The translations under genes and the position numbers were made by a program. From PALSA-270 sp963770245 (GTDB lineage Bacteria; Acidobacteriota; Terriglobia; Terriglobales; Acidobacteriaceae), in contig CAVYOX010000010.1 in assembly GCA_963770245.1 (NCBI GenBank), positions 248,001-312,000 of the forward strand: a stretch of DNA of 64,000 nucleotides. Reading direction: 5' to 3'. Shown piece after piece: positions 1 to 6,579 of this stretch (its first letter is position 1; each line of letters begins with the position of its first letter). A model generated the notes under the pieces. The model was not told the DNA's origin, did no database searches, and saw only the letters and a program-made list of their open reading frames with translations.

Positions 1-1517
1 CACATTTCGAGGAGATTGCTGGTCAGGGTGCGGAGGGCGCCTTCATCCTCCACCATGAGCACGGTTTCATGCCCGCGCAGCGCCGTCGCCACCTCGGTCT
101 CCGGTTTTTGGGGAGCGATGGCCTCATCGGCCCGGGGCAGGTAGATTTTGAGCGTCGTGCCGATTCCGGGCTCGCTATAAACGTCGATGTAGCCGCCGCT
201 CTGCTTGACCACGCCATAGACCATCGAAAGGCCGAGACCGGTGCCCTGGCCTTTCTCTTTGGTGGTGAAGAAGGGTTCGAAGATCCGGGCTCGAGTGGCC
301 GCGTCCATGCCCATGCCGGTGTCGGAGACGGTCAGCAGGACATAGGATCCGGGCTTGACCGGATAGGGATAGCGGCGCACGAAGGTGGCATCCATTTCTG
401 TGTTGCTGGTTTCGATGAGGAGTTTGCCTCCCTCCGGCATGGCGTCGCGGGCGTTGACCGCCAGGTTCATGATGACCTGTTCGAGCTGGCCCTGGTCGGC
501 TTTCACCGTTCCCAGGTTGGGATCGAGGCCGCTCGTCAACTCCATATTTTCCCCGATCAGGCGGCGGAGCATGCTTTCCATATCCTGCACGACAGCGTTC
601 ACATTCAGGACTTTCGGTTCGAGGACCTGCTGGCGGCTGAAAGCCAGGAGTTGGCGGGTGAGCGCAGCTGCGCGGCGCCCGGCGTTTAGGATTTCGTCGG
701 CGCTCGAGCGCAGGGGATGATCGGCGGCCAGGCCCTCCTGCAGAATCTCGCCGTAGCCGATGATGACGCCGAGCAAGTTGTTGAAGTCGTGCGCGATGCC
801 ACCGGAGAGCTGGCCCACGGCTTCCATCTTTTGCGCCTGCCGGAACTGCTCTTCCAGCCGTTTGCGGTCCGTGATGTCACGGTTCACGATGACCAGCTTC
901 TCTACCTTCCCGGAAAGGTCGGAGACGGGGCTGGCGGTGGACTCGAAAATGCGCCAAGAGCCATCCTTGTGGCGCATGCGGTATTCGATCCGGCGCCCGC
1001 CGTCGCCGTGCAACGCTTCCCGCGCCGCCTCCTCGATTTTCGGGCGGTCCTCGGGATGAATCTGCTCGAGGGGAGGCGCGTTCTGCAGCTCCTCTCTGGT
1101 GTAGCCGAGAGTCTTGCCATAGGACGGACTGTTGTACATGCGCTCGCCCGAGGAATCGACCAGGGCAATCATATCGGCCGCATTTTCGCTGATGAGGCGA
1201 AACAGCTCTTCGCGTTCCGCCAACTGGCGGCGAATGCGGTAGATCTGAACCTGCTGCCAAACCGTGTAGAGGTCAAACAGCAGAACCAGGCCAACCAGCG
1301 CGCGAACGGCGGTGTTCAGCGCGGCGGCGTCAACCTTGGTGGTGCCGAACGATAGCGAGGGCACTGCGAAGGACAGAATGCCCACGGTGAGCAGTAGCGA
1401 GATGAGAATGGCGGTGGTCCAGAGCCACCACTCGCGGCGTTGGATTTTCCGGACGCCGGCGTTGATCCAACCATCGTCGGCCCGACCGATACGCGTTTGC
1501 GATTCGGCTCGCTTCAT
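1..1517 (-). CDS. Hybrid sensor histidine kinase (PAS, HisKA, HATPase, receiver), C-terminus beyond window
   Basis: Membrane-bound two-component sensor, partial: the receiver domain runs off the left edge. Read on the minus strand from ATG at 1517, it has two hydrophobic segments (about residues 30-55 and 70-90), a PAS domain (about 105-225, ending in an RDITDRK junction), a HisKA box with the phosphoacceptor in GGIAHDFNNLLG, a HATPase_c domain with N box (NLAVNARDAM), G1 (DTGMGMD) and G2 (GQGTGLGLS), then the start of a receiver (VLMVEDEG). This is the PAS-HisKA-HATPase-REC type common in soil bacteria; autophosphorylation is expected at the His of IAHDFNN. The signal is unknown. No response regulator gene lies beside it on the right. 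The start is the first ATG giving a short cytoplasmic lead before the membrane helix. Confidence 0.85.
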   Translation of the reverse strand, partial: MKRAESQTRIGRADDGWINAGVRKIQRREWWLWTTAILISLLLTVGILSFAVPSLSFGTTKVDAAALNTAVRALVGLVLLFDLYTVWQQVQIYRIRRQLAEREELFRLISENAADMIALVDSSGERMYNSPSYGKTLGYTREELQNAPPLEQIHPEDRPKIEEAAREALHGDGGRRIEYRMRHKDGSWRIFESTASPVSDLSGKVEKLVIVNRDITDRKRLEEQFRQAQKMEAVGQLSGGIAHDFNNLLGVIIGYGEILQEGLAADHPLRSSADEILNAGRRAAALTRQLLAFSRQQVLEPKVLNVNAVVQDMESMLRRLIGENMELTSGLDPNLGTVKADQGQLEQVIMNLAVNARDAMPEGGKLLIETSNTEMDATFVRRYPYPVKPGSYVLLTVSDTGMGMDAATRARIFEPFFTTKEKGQGTGLGLSMVYGVVKQSGGYIDVYSEPGIGTTLKIYLPRADEAIAPQKPETEVATALRGHETVLMVEDEGALRTLTSNLLEM

Positions 1518-2055
1518 GGGGCTGCAGAGCGCAATCGAAACTCCGTCCTCTTGCCACTGATGCGACGAGCACCGTCTCCCGGGCAAATTTCCCCGGAGCG
1601 GGCGCCGGCCGGCAATGCGCCGCTTCTGAGTCCGGTTTCGCGGCTTCTACCCTCACCGCCCGGCACTGTATGTCCACGTGCGGATGAGTCTGAAGATACT
1701 TTGGCGTGGAGACTGATCTCTGAAAACATAGCATTGTTACGCTTTCAGAACGGACCCGAACGGTCTTCCCTGCCTTGTCGAAGGTAACCAGACTTAGCCG
1801 GGCCGGCTCGGAGCTTCATGTTTTTTCCCAGAAGGGGACGGCCAAACGGGGGCACTCTACTTCCGCCCGGAGATGCGAGCTGCTCGGGGAGCGAGAAAAG
1901 ATCGCGAGCGTCTTGGCCGGCGGGAGACCAGTCTTTGCCCCTTCGAGCTCTGGGTTTCGCCCGTCGTCCAAGCGCCAACCCTTGGTGCTGGGCTCTGGTC
2001 GTGCCTTGCCGGCTCGCCCCGGACCGGCTGCGCCAGACTGCGTCACCGGGCTGTA
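1518..2055. other. Intergenic region without a supported gene
   Basis: No reading frame here has a recognisable domain or convincing start. It is the upstream region of the leftward histidine kinase, so its promoter should lie in the first couple of hundred bases. The right end abuts a propeller-gene remnant. Overlapping open frames on both strands have low-complexity Arg/Ser/Pro translations typical of GC-rich non-coding sequence. Confidence 0.5.
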
Positions 2056-2056
2056 G

Positions 2057-2236
2057 GTGGCGGTTCCGGGAATCGAGAAGCACTACCCGGACAATCACTA
2101 CAGCGGGAGGTACGGCGGCACCGGGATCCTGGTCTTTGACCTGGAGCACCGATATCGCTTCGTCCAGCGGATTCCCACTTGGGGACTCGGGGCCGGCCAA
2201 AGCGTCGAAATCGCAAAAGGCATCGCCGCCGATGCC
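2057..2236 (+). pseudogene. Remnant of a YVTN/YncE-type beta-propeller gene
   Basis: In the plus frame the translation contains AVPGIEKHYPDNHY, GGTGILVFDLEHRYRFVQRI and IPTWGL in succession. This resembles the first blade of secreted beta-propeller proteins of the YncE/YVTN type, in which a 'YVAVPG...YGGxGxLVFD...xFVxRI' opening is typical. The similarity stops after about 60 residues and the rest of the frame is not propeller-like. An in-frame TAG lies just upstream, so there is no signal peptide or true start. I read it as a decayed fragment. The family call is from memory of the motif, so confidence is moderate. Confidence 0.4.
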
Positions 2237-2381
2237 TGCGATCGACGGCCGTATCCGACCACGCCCCAGCGGCTGGCTGCTTTTGAACTGACGACGGACA
2301 AGATGGTCGGGCAGAAAAGCTACGAAGGGGGAAAGGGGCCCCCTCAAGGTCGACATCGTGAAGGCGTCTACCACAATGGAA

Positions 2382-2403
2382 ACGGGGCGGCACGCCGCCC
2401 CGT
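2382..2403 (-). terminator. Hairpin downstream of ahcY
   Basis: A perfect inverted repeat, ACGGGGCGGC / GCCGCCCCGT with a 2-base centre, lies about 33 bases past the ahcY stop. In the minus direction it is followed by only two T residues, so it is a GC-rich hairpin terminator without a strong U tract. On the plus strand it is followed by AAAAA. Confidence 0.6.
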
Positions 2404-2436
2404 AAAAAGCCAACCAGCAAAAACCGCCGATCGTTG

Positions 2437-3714
2437 CTAGGTCCCCTCGCTCCACCCCGACAAATACTCTTCCTGCTCCGAGGTCAAGCGATCGATCTTG
2501 ATTCCGATGGACTCCAATTTCAGTTTGGCGACGCGCTTGTCGAGGTCTTCCGGAACTCGGTAAACCCTCTTCTCCAGCGTCTTGCAGTTCTTCACCATGT
2601 AATCGACCGAGAGCGCCTGGTCGGCGAAGCTCATGTCCATGACGGACGGCGGATGGCCTTCGGCGGCAGCCAGGTTGATCAAGCGACCTTCGCCGAGCAG
2701 ATTGATCTTGCGGCCGTCGCGCAGCGAATACTCCTCGACGAAATGGCGCGTGGTGCGCTTGGACGATGACATCTTTTCGAGCGCTTCGATGTCGATTTCC
2801 ACATTGAAGTGGCCGGAATTGGAAATGATGGCGCCGTCCTTCATGGCCTCGAAATGATCCTTGGTGAGAACGCTCTTGTTGCCGGTGACGGTGCAGAAGA
2901 CGTCGCCGAGCTTGGCCGCCTCGGGCATGGACATGACGCGGAATCCATCCATCACGGCTTCGAGAGCTTTGGTGGGATCGACCTCGGTGACGATGACTTC
3001 GGCGCCGGCGCCGCGGGCGCGACTGGCCAGCCCCCGTCCGCACCAGCCATAACCGGCGACCACAAACTTGGACCCCGCCAGCAAGTAGTTGGTGGCGCGG
3101 ATAATGCCATCGAGCGTGGACTGGCCGGTGCCGTAGCGGTTGTCGAACAGATGTTTGGTGTCCGCGTCATTGACCGCGACGATGGGGAAGCGAAGGATGC
3201 CTTCTTTCGCCATGGCGCGCAGCCGGATGACGCCGGTGGTGGTCTCTTCGGTGCCGCCGACAACTTCGGTCAGGGCGTCCTGACGCTTGGTGTGGAGGAT
3301 GGTGACCAGGTCGGCGCCGTCATCCATCGTGATGTGCGGCCGGTGATCGATGGCAGCAAGGATATGGCTGTAATAGGTGTCGTTGTCCTCGCCCTTGATG
3401 GCGAAGACGGGAATGTTGTGATCGCGTACCAGGCTCGCGGCCACGTCATCCTGGGTGGAAAGCGGGTTGGAGGCGCACAACACCACGTCGGCGCCGCCGT
3501 CGCGCAAGCAGATGGCCAGGTTCGCCGTCTCCGCGGTCACGTGCAGGCAGGCGGAGACGCGAATGCCTTTCAATGGCTGGTTCTTGATGAATTCCTTGCG
3601 AATGATCTGCAGAACCTTCATCGACTGGTTGGCCCAGTCGATCCGTTTCTTGCCCAGATCGGCCATTTCGATGGCTTTGATATCGCTATGCACTTGCGTC
3701 GGTGTGGTCGACAT
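2437..3714 (-). CDS. ahcY: Adenosylhomocysteinase
   Basis: Cytosolic NAD-dependent enzyme hydrolysing S-adenosylhomocysteine to homocysteine and adenosine, which relieves product inhibition of methyltransferases. The 425-residue product has the substrate-site segment SACLHVTAETANL (about residues 53-65), the NDADTKHLFDNRYGTGQS segment, and a Rossmann motif GYGWCGRG near residue 215; the length fits the short bacterial/archaeal form. The start is the ATG preceded by AGGAGA with 4-base spacing. A longer in-frame reading to 3780 has no Shine-Dalgarno and a non-conserved lead. The next gene upstream on the same strand is metK, so the two steps of the methyl cycle around SAM lie side by side, although a hairpin separates them and co-transcription is uncertain. 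Confidence 0.97.
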   Translation of the reverse strand: MSTTPTQVHSDIKAIEMADLGKKRIDWANQSMKVLQIIRKEFIKNQPLKGIRVSACLHVTAETANLAICLRDGGADVVLCASNPLSTQDDVAASLVRDHNIPVFAIKGEDNDTYYSHILAAIDHRPHITMDDGADLVTILHTKRQDALTEVVGGTEETTTGVIRLRAMAKEGILRFPIVAVNDADTKHLFDNRYGTGQSTLDGIIRATNYLLAGSKFVVAGYGWCGRGLASRARGAGAEVIVTEVDPTKALEAVMDGFRVMSMPEAAKLGDVFCTVTGNKSVLTKDHFEAMKDGAIISNSGHFNVEIDIEALEKMSSSKRTTRHFVEEYSLRDGRKINLLGEGRLINLAAAEGHPPSVMDMSFADQALSVDYMVKNCKTLEKRVYRVPEDLDKRVAKLKLESIGIKIDRLTSEQEEYLSGWSEGT

Positions 3715-3914
3715 GCTTCTCCTCTGCTGCGCTAGAAAAAGTTGGTGGGTCCTATTGTAACGGCCGATGAATGATTTCAATACTGTGAATTGTGGTTCCG
3801 GGCCCGGCAGGGCAGGGCCTGGAGTAACAATTTGGAACTGCGATCAATGCTTTCGCTGGAATGGGTCTCCTCGATAGTTTGGGGAAGACGCGGCTCGGTG
3901 AAACATTGGGTTTG

Positions 3915-3947
3915 GTCCCCGGAGGATTGCTCACCGACTCCGGGGAC
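3915..3947 (-). terminator. Strong hairpin between metK and ahcY
   Basis: A perfect 10-bp inverted repeat (GTCCCCGGAG / CTCCGGGGAC) with a 13-base loop begins 7 bases past the metK stop codon. No U tract follows. It could terminate or attenuate metK transcription before ahcY, or stabilise a 3' end. Confidence 0.55.
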
Positions 3948-3953
3948 AGGTTT

Positions 3954-5135
3954 CTACTTGCGTCCGGCGTGAACCGGCTGGCGAAGACCGGCATCGCTTC
4001 CCAGTTGCGCCGCCTTGTCGGTGGCCTCCCAGGTGAAGTCCGGATCGCTGCGGCCGAAGTGGCCGTAGGCGGCGGTCTTGCAGTAGATGGGACGGCGTAG
4101 ATTGAGCGACTCGATGATGCCCTTCGGAGTGAGCTTGAAATTCGCCCGCACCAGGTCCTGAATGATGGTCGCCTCCACTTTGCCGGTGCCAAAGGTATCG
4201 ACGCGCACGCTGACGGGCTCGGCTACGCCGATGGCATAGGCCAGCTGGACTTCACAACGATCGGCGAGCCCGGAGGCCACGATATTTTTGGCGATGTGGC
4301 GCGCCATGTAGGCAGCAGAGCGGTCGACCTTGGTCGGATCCTTGCCGCTGAATGCGCCGCCACCGTGACGGCCCATGCCGCCGTAGGTGTCGACGATAAT
4401 CTTGCGGCCGGTGAGCCCGGTATCACCCATCGGTCCGCCGATCACGAAGCGGCCCGTCGGATTGATGTGGTACTTGGTGTCCTCGTCGAGCAGTTGGGAG
4501 GGGATCGAGTGCTGGATGATGTGCTTCAGAACGTCGGCGCGCAGTTCATCATTGCCCACGGTCTCGGAGTGCTGGGTTGAGACGACGACTGCGTCCACGC
4601 GAAGCGGCTTGTGCTGGGCGTCGTACTCGACCGTAACCTGCGACTTGCCGTCGGGGCGGAGGTAGGGCAGGGCGCCGAGCTTGCGCACTTCGGCAAGGCG
4701 CTTGACCAGCCGGTGGGCCAGCGAAATCGGAGTGGGCATCAGCTCGGGAGTTTCATTGCAGGCATACCCAAACATCATTCCCTGGTCGCCGGCGCCGCCG
4801 GTGTCCACGCCCATGGCGATGTCGCCAGACTGCTTATTGATGCTCGAGATTACGGCGCAGGTATTGGAATCGAAGCCGTAGAGCGCGTTGTTGTAACCGA
4901 TGGCGGAGACCGTGCCCCGGACTAAAGCCTGAAAATCCACGTAGGCTTTGGTGGTGATTTCACCCGCGATCACCACCAGGCCGGTGGCGGTGAGGGTCTC
5001 ACAGGCTACCCGGCTGAGCGGGTCCTCGGCCAGGCAGGCATCCAGGATGGCGTCAGAAATCTGGTCGGCGATCTTGTCGGGATGACCCTCCGTCACGGAT
5101 TCGGAGGTGAAAAGATAACGGTCCTTAGCAGGCAA
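3954..5135 (-). CDS. metK: S-adenosylmethionine synthetase
   Basis: Forms SAM from methionine and ATP in the cytosol. The 393-residue product shows the family signatures: SVTEGHPDKIADQISDAILD at the N-terminus (ATP/Mg site), GAGDQGMMFGYAC near residue 120, and the glycine-rich GGGAFSGKDPTKVDRSAAY near residue 270. The start is inferred to be TTG (LPAKDRYLFTSESV), because an AAGGAG sequence sits 7 bases upstream and conservation begins exactly there. The in-frame ATG far upstream would add 92 residues of proline- and serine-rich sequence with no family counterpart. ahcY lies downstream. I looked for a SAM riboswitch in the leader and saw no convincing one. Confidence 0.96.
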   Translation of the reverse strand: MPAKDRYLFTSESVTEGHPDKIADQISDAILDACLAEDPLSRVACETLTATGLVVIAGEITTKAYVDFQALVRGTVSAIGYNNALYGFDSNTCAVISSINKQSGDIAMGVDTGGAGDQGMMFGYACNETPELMPTPISLAHRLVKRLAEVRKLGALPYLRPDGKSQVTVEYDAQHKPLRVDAVVVSTQHSETVGNDELRADVLKHIIQHSIPSQLLDEDTKYHINPTGRFVIGGPMGDTGLTGRKIIVDTYGGMGRHGGGAFSGKDPTKVDRSAAYMARHIAKNIVASGLADRCEVQLAYAIGVAEPVSVRVDTFGTGKVEATIIQDLVRANFKLTPKGIIESLNLRRPIYCKTAAYGHFGRSDPDFTWEATDKAAQLGSDAGLRQPVHAGRK

Positions 5136-5514
5136 TCGAGATCTCCTTGATGAGCGACTTGGACACCACGACTGGTGGGGAGAACACAACCAAGCGGCCA
5201 TGCAATCAGCCATCGGGGTCATCCAAAACTTACCAGAGGGAGGCGGCGGGACGCAAATGACATTGGTGTGCGCGAATCGGTAAGCAAACATCGGAATCCC
5301 GATGGGGAGGGACAGGATAGGGGAGGGACAGGACAGGATAAAGGGGCCGGATAAGGCTAAGTCGGGGGAAACGGGCAGGGGCCAAGAATCCAGGTCGGCT
5401 CGGCACCCCAAAAACCCTCGGCCGATTTTCGAACCACCGGCCCGGCAGTGCTTCTATCTTCGCCGCTGGTGGTGACCGCGGCGAACCTCGGCAAGGGCCG
5501 CGGGGAGGCCTGGG
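5136..5514. other. metK leader / intergenic region with short direct repeats
   Basis: About 380 bases between metK and the RodZ-like gene. On the minus strand it contains pyrimidine-rich direct repeats built on TATCCTGTCC and CTGTCCCTCCCC (around 5310-5345). It should carry the metK promoter. No gene, tRNA or recognisable riboswitch was identified. Confidence 0.45.
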
Positions 5515-6480
5515 CTATCGGGTCGAGTTCGCGCCTCGCGATTCCAGGCCATTGGCATCAAATCTGATGGTTTTCACCTGATCCCGCCGGCCTTTGACCG
5601 AAACCGGTTTGCCGTTGAAGAGGAAGCTCAACCCCGCAACATTGCCGGCTTTGACCACGATTTCCTGGTGGGCATTTATTTCCTTCTTGGATCCGGCCGG
5701 AACCAGGTCGTGCAGCACCGGCTTGCCGTCGCCGGTGATAGCCAGCCAGGAATCCTCGCGGACCTGAATCTGTACGACGAAAGAGCCGGCATTGGCGGCT
5801 GGGGATGGCGCTTGGTCCGCGGCCTGGGGAGGGACGGTTCCTCCTGCTCCCGGCGAACTTTGCTCGGACGAGCCCGAGGGCGCCGATTCGGTCGAGGCCG
5901 ACCCGCCGACCGGTCGAGCACTGGCCTGGCTCGCATCCAGCCCTGGGGCGGGAACCGTGGCGGACGGGGCGTCAGCGGGAGCCGTGGCGGACGGGGCGTC
6001 AGCGGGAGCCTCCTCTTGGCTCGACCGGGACCCTCGCGAGCGGGCGCTCCACAGGGCAAAAGCGACGGCCACCGCCAGCAGCAGAACCGAGAGTTTTCCC
6101 CACGGGATATCGCCCGAGCGTCGGGGCTCAGTTTCCGGGCGGACTTCGACGGCGCGGGCCGCCAAGTCTGCGAGCACGGCTTCGGGTTCTTTGCCGGGAG
6201 TGGGACCTCCGGCGGCGACCAGATAGTCGGCGATGGCCTGCTCCTCGTCGAGCCCGAGATGGCGGGCGTAGGCGCGAACGAAGCCCTTGTTGAAAATTCC
6301 GCCAGGGAGCTGGCCGAAACGCTCTTCCTCGAGAGCCTGCAACATGCGAACGCTAATTTTGGTGGTCGCAGCCACGCCTTCGAGCTCCATGCCCTGCTGC
6401 TCGCGCTCCCGCTTCAGCCGCGCACCAAAGGATTCCACTCGAGAGCCCCCTAAAACCGTCAGATCATTTACCCCCATCAT
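5515..6480 (-). CDS. RodZ-like helix-turn-helix membrane protein with DUF4115 domain
   Basis: The 321-residue product has an XRE/HTH_25 domain (residues about 14-90, FGARLKREREQQGMELEGVA), one transmembrane helix (about 128-145, LSVLLLAVAVAFALW), a Ser/Pro/Ala-rich linker and a C-terminal beta-rich DUF4115 domain (SFVVQIQVREDSWLAITGDGK onward). This is the architecture of RodZ, which links MreB to the cell-wall elongation machinery: the HTH faces the cytoplasm and binds MreB, and DUF4115 is outside. No mreB is nearby. The linker contains two copies of a 9-residue unit (DAPSATAPA type) from a 27-bp tandem repeat. The first two codons are both ATG, so the start could be one codon later. Confidence 0.85.
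   Translation of the reverse strand: MMGVNDLTVLGGSRVESFGARLKREREQQGMELEGVAATTKISVRMLQALEEERFGQLPGGIFNKGFVRAYARHLGLDEEQAIADYLVAAGGPTPGKEPEAVLADLAARAVEVRPETEPRRSGDIPWGKLSVLLLAVAVAFALWSARSRGSRSSQEEAPADAPSATAPADAPSATVPAPGLDASQASARPVGGSASTESAPSGSSEQSSPGAGGTVPPQAADQAPSPAANAGSFVVQIQVREDSWLAITGDGKPVLHDLVPAGSKKEINAHQEIVVKAGNVAGLSFLFNGKPVSVKGRRDQVKTIRFDANGLESRGANSTR
5955..6008. repeat. 27-bp tandem repeat (two perfect copies) in the RodZ linker
   Basis: Two identical 27-base units lie head to tail (5955-5981 and 5982-6008). They encode nine residues each in the periplasmic linker of the RodZ-like protein. The length keeps frame, so copy-number change would alter linker length without disrupting the protein. 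Confidence 0.85.
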
Positions 6481-6579
6481 ATGTTAAGCGTTTTTGCCGG
6501 GACATGAAAAATTGTTTCCGGGAATCGGTGACCGAGCGTGCGGCTCGGCGGGGCATGGTCGAAATCTCGGCCCCATCGC

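Noticed and set aside
1745..3043. 432-residue minus-strand open frame
   Set aside because: It is out of frame over the ahcY gene and is an Arg/Ser-rich shadow; ahcY in the other frame has full family conservation.
5136..5514. SAM/SAH riboswitch in the metK or ahcY leaders
   Set aside because: I looked for the conserved stem and core patterns and found only short pyrimidine-rich repeats and a plain hairpin; a covariance-model search would settle it.
5955..6008. CRISPR-like repeat
   Set aside because: The two units are adjacent without spacers and lie in frame in the RodZ linker; no CRISPR array was seen anywhere in the window.
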